A DNA stretch of 64,000 bases from Capnocytophaga sp. oral taxon 338 str. F0234 (GTDB lineage: Bacteria; Bacteroidota; Bacteroidia; Flavobacteriales; Flavobacteriaceae). How positions within the stretch are numbered: the stretch's first letter is position 1; each line of letters opens with the position of its first letter. Shown here piece after piece: positions 53,541 to 62,496 of this stretch. The position numbers and the translations under genes were made by a program. The notes under the pieces are model-generated. The model worked only from the letters and a program-made list of their open reading frames with translations, made no database searches and was not told where the DNA came from. The stretch is from NCBI RefSeq assembly GCF_000192225.1, contig NZ_GL872413.1, positions 615,751-679,750 on the forward strand, read 5' to 3'.

Positions 53541-54455
53541 CTAATCTGCCTTCTTGAGCTTTAGCAAGGAGGCATTCAGCTCAAAGCCTAAAAGCAGAAT
53601 GGTGGAGTTTAGCCAAATGTATAGTAAGAAGATGAGTAATGCCCCAATAGAGCCATAAAGCTGGTTATATTGAGCAAAATTTTCTATATAAATACCAAAG
53701 CCATAAGTGGTCAGAATAAAGAGCACTAAGGTAAGAAGGGAACCTGCCGAGAAGAAACGAATACCTCTCTCAGCAGAACCAAAATGGAACAGAATGGAGA
53801 TAGAAAGATAAGTAACGAAAATAAAGAAAATCTTCTTCGCCAAAAGGAAGAGATATCTGTTGGCTTCTAAAGTCTCAAAGAACCCCATGCGGCTGATGTA
53901 CTCAAAGGATAGCCATAGAATGACCGAGAAGAGAATCAAAAAAACCAGCAGCATCGCCACCCCCATGGAAATGAAATACTGCTTGACCACTCCTCGCGTA
54001 TTATGTACATGATACGAGGTGTCAAAACCTCCAAATACAGCATTAATCCCATTGGTCGTAAGGAATATGGAAAGGACAAATACAGTGGAGAGAAGCCCTG
54101 CTCGCTTCTTACTAGCAATATCTAAGAAAATATCTTTGAAGAAGTCATGCGTCCCTGGAGGAAGTAGGTTATCTATAAAAACCCAAAAATCATCTTGGAA
54201 ATCCGCAATGGGAATATAAGGAATAAGGTTCAGTACCACCAGCAGAAAAGGGAAAATAGCCACAAAAAAGCTATAGGAAATAGCACTGGCACGATAGGTG
54301 AGGGCGCCACGAATAATCCCAATGGTGTAGAGCTGTAGAAGATCATAAAGAGAAAATGCCCGCCCCTTCCCCAGAGGAACTCGCTTAAGAAAATAAACCA
54401 ACTTGTTCACAATAGGGAGTTTATCTACCTCCTTCTCTTCTATGTCTTTATGCAT
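53541..54455 (-). CDS. YihY/BrkB-family inner membrane protein
   Basis: A 304-residue protein with six membrane helices and YihY signatures: RGALTYRASAISYSFFVAIFPFLLVVLNLIPYIP (in parts GALTYRASAIS and FPFLLVVLNLIPYIPI), TNGINAVFGGFDTSYHV, and YNQLYGSIGALLIFLLYIWLNSTILLLGFELNA end. Often misannotated as RNase BN; function unclear. It is followed on this strand by nothing; upstream lies a small membrane protein gene 2 bases away. Confidence 0.88.
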   Translation of the reverse strand: MHKDIEEKEVDKLPIVNKLVYFLKRVPLGKGRAFSLYDLLQLYTIGIIRGALTYRASAISYSFFVAIFPFLLVVLNLIPYIPIADFQDDFWVFIDNLLPPGTHDFFKDIFLDIASKKRAGLLSTVFVLSIFLTTNGINAVFGGFDTSYHVHNTRGVVKQYFISMGVAMLLVFLILFSVILWLSFEYISRMGFFETLEANRYLFLLAKKIFFIFVTYLSISILFHFGSAERGIRFFSAGSLLTLVLFILTTYGFGIYIENFAQYNQLYGSIGALLIFLLYIWLNSTILLLGFELNASLLKLKKAD

Positions 54456-54457
54456 AT

Positions 54458-54649
54458 TTAACCTGCTTGCTCTTGTTTGCGTAGCTTCTTGGCAGCTCGC
54501 CTTTCCTTAAAGCGCTCTATAGCAGCCCCAAATACCCAGTATGGAACTACGTAAGTAAGTAAGAATATCATAAGCCAAAAACCCATAGTGGCAATCCCTA
54601 AGAAGGCTAAAAATCCTAAATATTCTTGAAATGAAAAATCTACTTGCAT
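54458..54649 (-). CDS. Small one- or two-helix membrane protein
   Basis: A 63-residue protein: one long or two short hydrophobic segments (YLGFLAFLGIATMGFWLM, IFLLTYVVPYWVFGAAIE), then a basic tail (RFKERRAAKKLRKQE). No family recognised. It lies two bases before the YihY gene on the same strand, so they are very probably co-transcribed. Confidence 0.68.
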   Translation of the reverse strand: MQVDFSFQEYLGFLAFLGIATMGFWLMIFLLTYVVPYWVFGAAIERFKERRAAKKLRKQEQAG

Positions 54650-54826
54650 GTTATTATCTTTTGCTGTGGCAAAGATACAATCTTTTTTTGAAATACTTGT
54701 TTTTTAACTGAAAATATATCTTAAATAAATAATTTATAATCTTTCTAATTAATAAAAAATCAAGGACAAATAATTAAACTATAGAAAAAAACAATAATAG
54801 TTTATGGATATCTACAAAAAAGTACG

Positions 54827-54834
54827 TACTTTTG
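54827..54834 (+). promoter_or_regulatory. TACTTTTG promoter of hemH
   Basis: It lies inside a longer reading frame, 17 bases before ATG 54852, which decides the shorter start of hemH. Confidence 0.6.
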
Positions 54835-54851
54835 TAGCAAAATTTTTTAAA

Positions 54852-55865
54852 ATGTCAAAGGGTGTTTTACTCGTCAATCTGGGTTCTCCTGATTCTACTT
54901 CAGAAGGTGATGTGCGGAAGTATTTGGGGGAGTTTCTTATGGATCCACGTGTGATTGATTTGCCTTACCTGAGCCGTGCGTTTCTGGTCAAAGGAATTAT
55001 TTTGCGTACCCGTCCCAAGCGTTCTGCACAGGCTTATCGGAAAATATGGACGAAGGAGGGCTCTCCCTTGATTGTTCACACCCGTAACCTTACCGATAAG
55101 GTACAGGCACAGGTGGATATTCCCGTGCTTATGGCGATGCGTTATGGAAAGCCTTCCATTGCCTCAGCCATAGAAGCCCTTGATAGGCAACGAGTAACAG
55201 AATTATTACTGATTCCCCTATATCCGCAGTATGCCATGTCCACCATTGAGACTATTTCGGTGCTGGTTCATAGGATTTTGCGTAAAAAGTACCCGCATAT
55301 TTCCCTCACGGAAGTACCTGCTTTTTATCATCGTCCTGAATATGTTAAGGTATTGGCAACCTCCATCAAGGAGTACTATAAGGAAGGAGAATACTTGCTT
55401 TTCTCTTATCATGGAGTACCTCAGAGGCATATCTATAAGTCCGATGTAACTAAGGAACATTGTCAGTTGAATGACATTTGCTGTAATACCCTCTCTCCTG
55501 CTCATCAGTACTGTTACCGCCACCAATGTCATGCCCTTTCCAAAGCGGTTGCCCAAGAACTGAACCTTACCTCCGATCACTATAGCACCTCTTTCCAATC
55601 GCGCTTGGGACGAGACCCTTGGCTTACTCCCTATACCGATGCTACCTTAGGGCAATTGGCAGAACAAGGAATCAAGCACCTGGCGATCGTTACCCCTGCC
55701 TTCGTAGCGGACTGTCTGGAGACCTTGGAAGAAATCGCCATCGAAGGCAAAGAACAATTCCTCTCTCATGGTGGAAATACTTATAACTACATTCCTTGCC
55801 TAAATGACCGCCAAGATTGGGTACATGTAATTGCACAATGGATAGAAAAATGGCAAAAATTTTAG
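54852..55865 (+). CDS. hemH: Ferrochelatase
   Basis: A 337-residue enzyme inserting Fe2+ into protoporphyrin IX. N-terminal GVLLVNLGSPDS, YGKPSIASAIEAL, IPLYPQYAMSTIET, the catalytic His in FSYHGVPQRH and Glu in CLETLEEI. A Cys-rich insertion (EHCQLNDICCNTLS, then YCYRHQC) resembles that of other Bacteroidetes ferrochelatases and may bind an iron-sulfur cluster. ATG 54852 (MSKGVLLVNLG) is chosen since an upstream start overlaps the promoter. hemJ, the preceding pathway step, is 40 kb away in the window. Confidence 0.93.
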   Translation: MSKGVLLVNLGSPDSTSEGDVRKYLGEFLMDPRVIDLPYLSRAFLVKGIILRTRPKRSAQAYRKIWTKEGSPLIVHTRNLTDKVQAQVDIPVLMAMRYGKPSIASAIEALDRQRVTELLLIPLYPQYAMSTIETISVLVHRILRKKYPHISLTEVPAFYHRPEYVKVLATSIKEYYKEGEYLLFSYHGVPQRHIYKSDVTKEHCQLNDICCNTLSPAHQYCYRHQCHALSKAVAQELNLTSDHYSTSFQSRLGRDPWLTPYTDATLGQLAEQGIKHLAIVTPAFVADCLETLEEIAIEGKEQFLSHGGNTYNYIPCLNDRQDWVHVIAQWIEKWQKF

Positions 55866-56079
55866 CTTATTAACAAAGAATCACGAAATGTGTATAATTA
55901 TTTTTGGAAGGGAAAATCTCCCCTTTTTTGTTAATAAAAAGCTTGTTATGTAATACATAATAAATTACTTATGTTAATTAAATATTAATTTCTATTTTCT
56001 CCGTTGTTGATAAGTCAGTTCATAATTGCTTTTTTAAGGGTAAGAATATAAAAAAGTTTGCTATTCATACAGAATTCAT

Positions 56080-56087
56080 TACCTTTG
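56080..56087 (+). promoter_or_regulatory. TACCTTTG promoter of the large LRR lipoprotein
   Basis: TACCTTTG at 56080-56087, 69 bases before ATG 56156. The rest of the gap after hemH is AT-rich without features. Confidence 0.6.
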
Positions 56088-56155
56088 TGCTCAGTTAAAA
56101 CCTAATTAAAACTAAAAAATGAATATTGTAATGTTAAACCAAAACTAAGCAAATT

Positions 56156-58228
56156 ATGAGACGATTTTTACACACTTTTGTAACCATGTTCTGCCTCTCA
56201 TTTGTCTTTGTCGCCATTAGTTGTAATAAGGACAATAAAGACCCTGAGAGAAGAGATCCTCAACAGCTCTCCACCGTATCGGAAGGGACTGAGGCACCAG
56301 GACCCAATGCAGGAAATTATTATTTTAACAAAATCTCTCGTACACTCTACAGACGAGTATCGGGAAATCAGTGGGCACCTTTGGCTTCCTTACCTAACTA
56401 TAAGGAAGGAGCAAAAGTATACACAGATAATAAAATGGCGAATAACGCTACTGGTAAGGACGGGGACTATTTCGTTCGTAGGTTATCCCTCACCAAAAAC
56501 ATCGTTTATAAAAAGAAAAATGGAGCATGGGTGGAGGATGAAGGAGATGAAATATACATCCCTGACCAAAACTTCAAAAATGCACTGCTTAACGGAACGA
56601 GTGGTATGCCTAAGGCAGATACCAATGGCAATGGAAAAATTAGCCGTGTAGAAGCCCAATCCGTAGAGGTAATCCGTGTACCAGGGAAGAATATTAGCTC
56701 ACTAGATGGGATTGAGAACTTTACCAACCTTAAAGTATTGGAAGCAAGTAACAATAACCTTACCCATGTGAGTCTCAATAGCCTTACTTCCCTTACCAAT
56801 ATTGTCCTTATAGGAAACCAACTGAGGGATACCTTGAATCTCTCCGCTCTTTCCGCTCTTAAAGCAGGGACAGAAGTGCAGATAGTACGTGATGGGAATA
56901 ATCCTAATATAAAACTGATTCGTGTCTCTACGCCTGCAAAGGCAGTAAGCCTTAACTTAGCTGAACATACTCAAAAGTATAGTGCTACCAATGAGACAGA
57001 TAGAAATCTTGACCTTGATCCTATCCTAAAAGCTGCTATCTTGCGTAGTGCCAATGGTTCTATTGACCTTAATGGAGATGGGGAAATCTCTGTCCTTGAA
57101 GCAAAAATGTATCAAGGAGTTATCAAAGCGGAAGAATCAGGGATACAATCCTTCAAAGGCTTGGAATATTTTGAAAAAGTAACCACGGTACAGATAGAAC
57201 CTTCTTCTGGACAAAATACCCTTAGCACAGGGAATGAAAAACTTTCCCTAAGAGGGCTCAGTGGACTTAAGAATTTGGTAATTGCCAATGCAACCTTGAA
57301 GGAAATAGAACTTAAAGACCTTCCCCAATTGGAAAAATTGAGTATTATCAATAACAACCTCAGAAGTATCTCCGTGGTAGGAACACCTAAGGTAACTGAG
57401 CTCGCTTTGGACAGGAATAACCTCTCTGAGGTAGGTACACTCTTTACCCAAATGACAAAGCTTACCAGTGTAAACCTTATGGGGAACCGCCTTACAGGAA
57501 ATTTAGACCTTACCTCCTTAGTCGCTGACCTCTCCCGTTCAGAAATCGCCGGGCGATTCCAAATCGTAAGAAACTGTCCCGCTTGTGCACAACAGAATAA
57601 TATAACTTCTATTAGAGTAAAATCTGCTGCGGAAGCAAATGCTTTAAATGCTGCTGAAGGTACAGGGGTTTATGAAGCAGGAGGCGGAGGAGGAAATAAC
57701 TCGGAAGTAGTCATCCCTGACCAAAGACTCAAGAGTATTGTAATAGAAAAACTCAAGGGAATAGATAGAGGAACATATTTCAGCTATACCCCAGCGAGCA
57801 AGTTATATCAAACAGATGTAGATAAAATAGTGGACTTATTAACGGTAGATAATTTGGTAACAAACCTTGCAGGATTACAACGGTTTACCCAATTGAAGAA
57901 GTTAATTCTTAATCCAACTGGAGTTGCAGATATTAATATAACAGGGATGTTACATTTGGAGGAAATTAGTCTTGGAGGCTCCTTAGCTACTGTTTCAGGA
58001 AATGCAGTTAACCTTAAGAAAATTGAACTCCCTAACAATCATAATGTAAGAAAGCTGAACTTACTTGGCTTCCCTTATATAGAGCAAATATTGATTACAG
58101 AGGATAGTAATGATAAACTTCCTATAGAGTGTATAGCAGTACCGCCTTCCCAAGAGGCTGCTGTAAAAACAAGTCTTGCAAGGCATCCTCATCATCAAAG
58201 TAAAGTACGAACAACGGCTTGTAATTAG
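56156..58228 (+). CDS. Large LRR / EF-hand lipoprotein
   Basis: A 690-residue lipoprotein: signal with lipobox VAISC (Cys 23), a Thr/Pro linker, then two EF-hand/dockerin-like calcium motifs (DTNGNGKISRVEAQ near residue 163, DLNGDGEISVLEAK near 305), each opening a leucine-rich block (NFTNLKVLEASNNNLTHVSL; LSGLKNLVIANATLKEIEL; KLTSVNLMGNRLTGNLDL). A third block (IPDQRLKSIVIEKL...) lacks the calcium motif. The C-terminus is Cys-containing (TACN). The PDQxxKxAL phrase starts each block, so the protein is built from three homologous units. Surface role probable; unproven. Confidence 0.85.
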   Translation: MRRFLHTFVTMFCLSFVFVAISCNKDNKDPERRDPQQLSTVSEGTEAPGPNAGNYYFNKISRTLYRRVSGNQWAPLASLPNYKEGAKVYTDNKMANNATGKDGDYFVRRLSLTKNIVYKKKNGAWVEDEGDEIYIPDQNFKNALLNGTSGMPKADTNGNGKISRVEAQSVEVIRVPGKNISSLDGIENFTNLKVLEASNNNLTHVSLNSLTSLTNIVLIGNQLRDTLNLSALSALKAGTEVQIVRDGNNPNIKLIRVSTPAKAVSLNLAEHTQKYSATNETDRNLDLDPILKAAILRSANGSIDLNGDGEISVLEAKMYQGVIKAEESGIQSFKGLEYFEKVTTVQIEPSSGQNTLSTGNEKLSLRGLSGLKNLVIANATLKEIELKDLPQLEKLSIINNNLRSISVVGTPKVTELALDRNNLSEVGTLFTQMTKLTSVNLMGNRLTGNLDLTSLVADLSRSEIAGRFQIVRNCPACAQQNNITSIRVKSAAEANALNAAEGTGVYEAGGGGGNNSEVVIPDQRLKSIVIEKLKGIDRGTYFSYTPASKLYQTDVDKIVDLLTVDNLVTNLAGLQRFTQLKKLILNPTGVADINITGMLHLEEISLGGSLATVSGNAVNLKKIELPNNHNVRKLNLLGFPYIEQILITEDSNDKLPIECIAVPPSQEAAVKTSLARHPHHQSKVRTTACN

Positions 58229-58252
58229 GTTTTTGACATTACATATTTCTGA

Positions 58253-58284
58253 AAGGCTCTCCCCTAAAGGGAGGGCTTTTCTTT
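58253..58284 (+). terminator. Terminator after the LRR/EF-hand gene
   Basis: AAGGCTCTCCC pairs with GGGAGGGCTT around CTAAA, then TTCTTTT. Confidence 0.85.
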
Positions 58285-58430
58285 TGAATTGGCGATATTC
58301 CCACGTAAGATTATTTTTTGGAGAACTGCCTATCACTTTCACTGCTTTTATCTTTCTGAAAATCAAATACTAATAAAACATTTTTACTTTTTTTCAGAAA
58401 ATGATTGCGGGTTCTTTGGTATAATTTTTG

Positions 58431-58438
58431 TACCTTTG
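58431..58438 (+). promoter_or_regulatory. TACCTTTG promoter of the toxin-antitoxin pair
   Basis: It lies 20 bases before ATG 58459. Confidence 0.6.
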
Positions 58439-58458
58439 TACTCAAAATTAAAAATCTT

Positions 58459-58749
58459 ATGGCTTATACTTTTACTATTGAGAACAGTAGCAAACAAGCA
58501 TTAGCTATTGTTGAATATCTAAAAACACTTAGTTTTGTAAAATTTACAGAGACAAAAACCAAGGAAAAAGCCCCCTCTAAAGCGAAAGCAAAGTCTGGGC
58601 TTGCAAAGCCTGTCCCTGAGTTATTGGAGGAAGATAAAAACGGAGTTCCTCTTAAATACAAAGAAGAAATAATAGCTCTTTCCAAGAAAACAAAAAAAGC
58701 AGCAGCAAAGCGTTTTTATGAGAAAGTAACTGAAAAAGCTGCATTATGA
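58459..58749 (+). CDS. Putative antitoxin upstream of a PIN toxin
   Basis: A 96-residue protein with an N-terminal YTFTIENSSKQALAIVEYLKTLSFV (beta-alpha start), a Lys/Ala/Pro-rich linker (KEKAPSKAKAKSGLAK) and a charged helical C-terminus (SKKTKKAAAKRFYEKVTEKA). No known antitoxin domain recognised; role inferred from the 4-base overlap (ATGA) with the PIN-domain gene. A longer start at 58405 would span the promoter. Confidence 0.65.
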   Translation: MAYTFTIENSSKQALAIVEYLKTLSFVKFTETKTKEKAPSKAKAKSGLAKPVPELLEEDKNGVPLKYKEEIIALSKKTKKAAAKRFYEKVTEKAAL

Positions 58750-59192
58750 TAGTTATCATAGATACAAATATTTTTTATAGTGCCTTGGCGGCTCCTCTCG
58801 GTGAAATATCTAAAATACTAACTGAAAGTAAAAATATACAATTCTTAGTTCCTGATTATCTGTTAGAAGAAATAGAAGAACATTTACCAGACCTTGCAAA
58901 GATTACTAAGAAGACTCAAAGGCAGATAAAGAAAAATTTTTATAGTATATTGGAGAAATTTGTTATTCTTGCTTCTGAGAATATAACAAAAGAAAACCTA
59001 TTAAAAGCAGAGAAAATCACAAAAAACATAGATGTAGATGATATTCCTTTCATTGCTTTTCATTTACAATATAAACATAAAATTTGGTCATTAGACAAAA
59101 AACTTATTTCAGGACTTACTGAAAAAGGCTATGGATATTTCTTTATCTCTACAGACGAAATAAGAAACTATCTCTACAAAAGGAAAAAATAA
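58746..59192 (+). CDS. PIN-domain ribonuclease toxin
   Basis: A 148-residue PIN-fold protein: VIIDTNIFYSAL (first acidic, Asp6), YLLEEIEEHL (Glu), DVDDIPFIAFHLQYK (Asp cluster) and WSLDKKLISGL (last Asp). These four acidic positions match the PIN active site for Mg-dependent RNA cleavage. The pair with the upstream gene forms a likely type II toxin-antitoxin locus. Confidence 0.82.
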   Translation: MIVIIDTNIFYSALAAPLGEISKILTESKNIQFLVPDYLLEEIEEHLPDLAKITKKTQRQIKKNFYSILEKFVILASENITKENLLKAEKITKNIDVDDIPFIAFHLQYKHKIWSLDKKLISGLTEKGYGYFFISTDEIRNYLYKRKK

Positions 59193-59483
59193 CCTTCTGT
59201 GAGAGTAGATAGATTATTTTTTTGAGAATTTACTTTTAACCGCTGGTTGAATTGATAGTTAAAAGCTATTGGAAAAGGTAAAAGAAAGAAATTTTGTATC
59301 TCATGAAAATGATGCAAAGAGCTAAGGCTATATTATAAAAACAGATTAACTGTTAAAAATGAGGGAAAATTTTTAATATCTTATGGAATAATGGAGTCCC
59401 TTGATGAAGTTCAGATAACTGCGTGTAGATAATAGAAATGATCCTGAAAAATAAGATTACAAACAATTTCTTAAAATACGATT
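59193..59483. other. Gap with no visible feature
   Basis: 291 bases, AT-rich, no consensus promoter, hairpin terminator or frame. Short leftovers such as GATAGTTAAAAGCTATTGG show weak symmetry only. Confidence 0.4.
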
Positions 59484-59783
59484 ATGCAAGAAAACATAAC
59501 ATCTCATGACTTTGATGCCTTCTATGCAAAGCTAAAGTCAGAATTGGAACAAACTACCGTATTCCCAAGTGAATACTTATATAAGTTTATCCTCCCTGCC
59601 ACCCAAGACAAACGGGAACAAATACAAGCCGTATTCAAGAATACAGCAGCCATTACTGAGGAAAAACCCTCTTCAAATGGTAAGTATATCAGTTATTCTA
59701 TACGTCTTATGATGGATAGTCCCGACCAGGTAATCCATTATTATAAGGAAGCAGGAAAGATAGAAGGAATAATCTCTTTATAG
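59484..59783 (+). CDS. DUF493-family protein (YbeD-like)
   Basis: A 99-residue protein matching the DUF493/YbeD pattern: FPSEYLYKFILPATQDKREQI, then a beta-rich end (NGKYISYSIRLMMDSPDQVIHYYKEAGKIEGIISL). These small ferredoxin-like regulators are often near lipoate or cell-envelope genes; precise role unknown. It is 8 bases before the BatE-like gene, so the two are probably co-translated. Confidence 0.75.
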   Translation: MQENITSHDFDAFYAKLKSELEQTTVFPSEYLYKFILPATQDKREQIQAVFKNTAAITEEKPSSNGKYISYSIRLMMDSPDQVIHYYKEAGKIEGIISL

Positions 59784-59791
59784 AACGAAAA

Positions 59792-60544
59792 ATGAAAAAT
59801 GGTCTCATTTGCCTTTTACTTTTTACCTTTTTCTCCTTAAAGGCTCAAACATTGGAGGAGCTTTTTGCACAAGCAGGAAGTGCTTATAATAGGGAAGATT
59901 GGCAAACAGCAATAGATAATTATCAAAAAATACTCTCCCAAGGACAAGCTTCTGAGGCATTGTATTATAATCTGGCTAATGCACATTACAAAAAGGGAGA
60001 TATAGCCCCTAGTATCTACTATTATGAGAAGGCTTTGCAGTTAGCCCCTGATAACCCACAAGTACAAGCTAACCTAAAATATGCACAACAAATGGCTTTG
60101 GACAAAATAGCGCCCTTACCTAAAATGTGGTCACAGCGCCTTGTGGAAACCCTAAGCCGATGGAATTCCCCTAATGGATGGGGTGTGTGGGCAGTGGTCA
60201 GTATGTGCTTATTTGTGATTTTTTTCCTTTGGTATTACTTCTCTCAAAAAGTATTGCTTAAGCGTATCTTCTTTACCCTAATGCTGGGCTTCCTATTCCT
60301 TTCTGTGGGAAGTTATTTTCTGGGAAATACGGTCAATCGCTATGTGCATAGGAACCTCTATGGAGTCCTTTTTGATAAAGAAGTGCGTTTCTTTGAAGAA
60401 CCTAATACCTATAGCAAGGAGGCTTTTCTGCTTCATGAAGGAGCAAAGGTAGAAATATTGGATGAAGTAGGGGATTGGTATAAACTTAAGATTGCCGATG
60501 GACGTACCGGATGGGTAAAAAAACATACCCTTAAGACCCTTTAG
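59792..60544 (+). CDS. BatE-like TPR/SH3 membrane protein
   Basis: A 250-residue protein: signal MKNGLICLLLFTFFSLKAQ, TPR repeats (about 30-105; GSAYNREDWQTAIDNYQKIL, NLANAHYKKGDIAPSIYYYEKALQLAPDNP), two membrane helices (about 130-185) and a C-terminal bacterial SH3 domain (about 190-250; LHEGAKVEILDEVGDWYKLKIADGRTGWV). This is the architecture of BatE of the Bacteroides aerotolerance operon. batA-D are not adjacent, so the operon membership is unclear. Confidence 0.75.
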   Translation: MKNGLICLLLFTFFSLKAQTLEELFAQAGSAYNREDWQTAIDNYQKILSQGQASEALYYNLANAHYKKGDIAPSIYYYEKALQLAPDNPQVQANLKYAQQMALDKIAPLPKMWSQRLVETLSRWNSPNGWGVWAVVSMCLFVIFFLWYYFSQKVLLKRIFFTLMLGFLFLSVGSYFLGNTVNRYVHRNLYGVLFDKEVRFFEEPNTYSKEAFLLHEGAKVEILDEVGDWYKLKIADGRTGWVKKHTLKTL

Positions 60545-60545
60545 A

Positions 60546-60580
60546 AAAAGAGGCTGACCGAAAAGGGTAGCCTCTTTTTA
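60546..60580. terminator. Bidirectional terminator between batE-like gene and lpdA
   Basis: AAAGAGGCTGACC-GAAAA-GGGTAGCCTCTTT with A and T runs on both sides, so it can serve both convergent genes. Same core as the ppiD terminator. Confidence 0.85.
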
Positions 60581-60588
60581 AGATTTAC

Positions 60589-61986
60589 TTACATGTGTAT
60601 GGCTCTTTTTGCAGTAGCGTCTAAGCAAGCCTCTTTCACCGCTTCACTATAAGTGGGGTGTGCGTGGCAGATACGGGCAATATCCTCAGCACTCGCACAG
60701 TATTCCATTGCCACTACCGATTGTGCAATAAGGTCGGAAGCTCGTGCTCCAAGAATGTGTACCCCAAGGATTTCATCCGTAGTAGCGTCGGCTAATACTT
60801 TTACAAAGCCATCCGTCTCTTGACTGGCACGGGCACGACCCAAAGCGCGCATAGGAAACTGACCTACTTTATAAGGGCGCCCTTCCGCTTGTAGCTGTTG
60901 TTCTGTTTTTCCTACAGCAGCTACTTCAGGAGTCGTATAAACAGCTCCAGGAATAAGGTTATAGTCTATATGAGGCTTCTCTCCTGCCAAGAGCTCAGCT
61001 ACATATACCCCCTCTTCTTCTGCTTTGTGGGCAAGCATAGCCCCACGTACGACATCTCCTATGGCATAGATGTGAGAGACATTCGTTTGCAGATGTTCAT
61101 TAACGGCTATTTGTCCACGCTCATTAAGTTGTACTCCAGCCTTCTCCAAGCCCAAACCTTCTGTATAAGGACGGCGACCGGTAGCCACTAAGCAGTAGTC
61201 CCCTTCAAGGACAATCTCCCCTTTAGGACTGTCGGCTTTCACCATGACCGTATCTCCCTTTCGGCTTACCTCTTTTACTTTACTATCTGTATAGAATTCA
61301 AAACCTTGTTTTTTAAGTACTTTACTTAATTCTTTTCCTATAGAGATATCCATAGTAGGAAGGATGCTGGGAGCATATTCCACTACAGAAACCTGAGCTC
61401 CTAAGCGTAAGTATACTTGTCCAAGTTCCAGTCCAATGACGCCCCCTCCAATAACTATCAGATGTTTAGGCACCTCATGAAGGCTTAAGGCTTCTGTGGA
61501 GGTGATAACTCGCTCTTTGTCAAGGGTAATAAAGGGTAAGGTAGAGGGCTTGGAACCAGTGGCAATGATAAAGTGAGTAGCTGAAAGTGTTTCATTCTCT
61601 GCTGCTTGTACCTGAATCTCACAAGGAGAGGTAAAAGAAGCTTTTCCGTGGAATACCTCTATATTGTTTTTCTTCATGAGAAAGTTAATCCCTTGAGTAT
61701 TCTGATCCACTACGGCTTGCTTGCGTTCTACCATTTTGGCAAAATCCACCATAATGTTTCCATTAATTTCTATACCATGAGAGGAAGCATGCTTATGGGC
61801 ATCTTCAAGCAAATGAGTGGAGTCCAATAAGGCTTTGGAGGGGATGCACCCTACATTGAGGCAAGTACCTCCCAGAGTATTATACTTCTCCACAATGGCT
61901 GTTTTCTTCCCAAGTTGTGCACAGCGGATAGCAGCTACATAACCGCCAGGACCTGCTCCTATAACAATCACATCGTAATTCTTCAT
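60589..61986 (-). CDS. lpdA: Dihydrolipoyl dehydrogenase
   Basis: A 465-residue FAD enzyme (E3) that reoxidises dihydrolipoyl groups of 2-oxoacid dehydrogenases and the glycine cleavage system. FAD site VIVIGAGPGGYVAA, redox Cys42/Cys47 in GGTCLNVGCIPSK, NAD site LIVIGGGVIGLELGQVY, FAD second motif HIYAIGDVVRG and the catalytic His443 in HAHPTYSEA (with Glu448). No other complex gene is adjacent. Confidence 0.95.
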   Translation of the reverse strand: MKNYDVIVIGAGPGGYVAAIRCAQLGKKTAIVEKYNTLGGTCLNVGCIPSKALLDSTHLLEDAHKHASSHGIEINGNIMVDFAKMVERKQAVVDQNTQGINFLMKKNNIEVFHGKASFTSPCEIQVQAAENETLSATHFIIATGSKPSTLPFITLDKERVITSTEALSLHEVPKHLIVIGGGVIGLELGQVYLRLGAQVSVVEYAPSILPTMDISIGKELSKVLKKQGFEFYTDSKVKEVSRKGDTVMVKADSPKGEIVLEGDYCLVATGRRPYTEGLGLEKAGVQLNERGQIAVNEHLQTNVSHIYAIGDVVRGAMLAHKAEEEGVYVAELLAGEKPHIDYNLIPGAVYTTPEVAAVGKTEQQLQAEGRPYKVGQFPMRALGRARASQETDGFVKVLADATTDEILGVHILGARASDLIAQSVVAMEYCASAEDIARICHAHPTYSEAVKEACLDATAKRAIHM

Positions 61987-62157
61987 TATTGTAATTTTAA
62001 AATATTTGTTCTACAGTAAGTAAGAGAGCCTTACTAAGTTGGGGATAGTTAGTAAGCACTCATTAAGCTACAAAGGTAGTGATTCTTTTTGAAAAGACCA
62101 AATAAAATACGTCCCTTTTTATAGAAGATTTTAGGAGTGTTTTTTGTAAAGTTGCAG

Positions 62158-62265
62158 TATCTTTGAGAATCATAGATGCCGACATCCAGGACGACTGAGT
62201 CCCTTGAAAGGGAACTACCACTACGTTGGTAGTACTAGAGGTTACTGCTCTTAGGGATTATTCTC
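62158..62265 (+). ncRNA. Candidate structured RNA
   Basis: After TATCTTTG (62158-62165) comes a region with three hairpins: CCCT-TGAA-AGGG (about 62201-62212), CTACCA with TGGTAG (about 62215-62232) and AGAG with CTCT (about 62235-62250); GAGAAT at the start can pair with ATTCTC near 62260. No open frame fits. Identity unknown; not RNase P RNA or tmRNA by the motifs I know. Confidence 0.4.
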
Positions 62266-62300
62266 TGAAGGTACTAAGGTAAAAATAGGAGATAAAGAGA

Positions 62301-62330
62301 ACTCCTAATAAGGGGCAACTTATTAGGAGT
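62301..62330 (-). terminator. Terminator of the tRNA-His transcript
   Basis: A perfect 12-base inverted repeat, ACTCCTAATAAG around a six-base loop, then on the reverse strand TCTCTTTATC and a T run. Confidence 0.8.
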
Positions 62331-62335
62331 GTAAG

Positions 62336-62410
<75 letters not shown>

Positions 62411-62425
62411 ATTTATTTTCGGGTG

Positions 62426-62433
62426 CAAAAGTA
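62426..62433 (-). promoter_or_regulatory. tRNA-His promoter (TACTTTTG)
   Basis: Reverse-strand TACTTTTG followed by GCACCCGAAAAT, sharing GCACCCGAA with the tRNA-Phe promoter. Confidence 0.65.
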
Positions 62434-62496
62434 ATACTTTTTTTCTAAACAGAAAAATTTTTAACCCTAAAAAAATATAATATTAATGATTTCACC

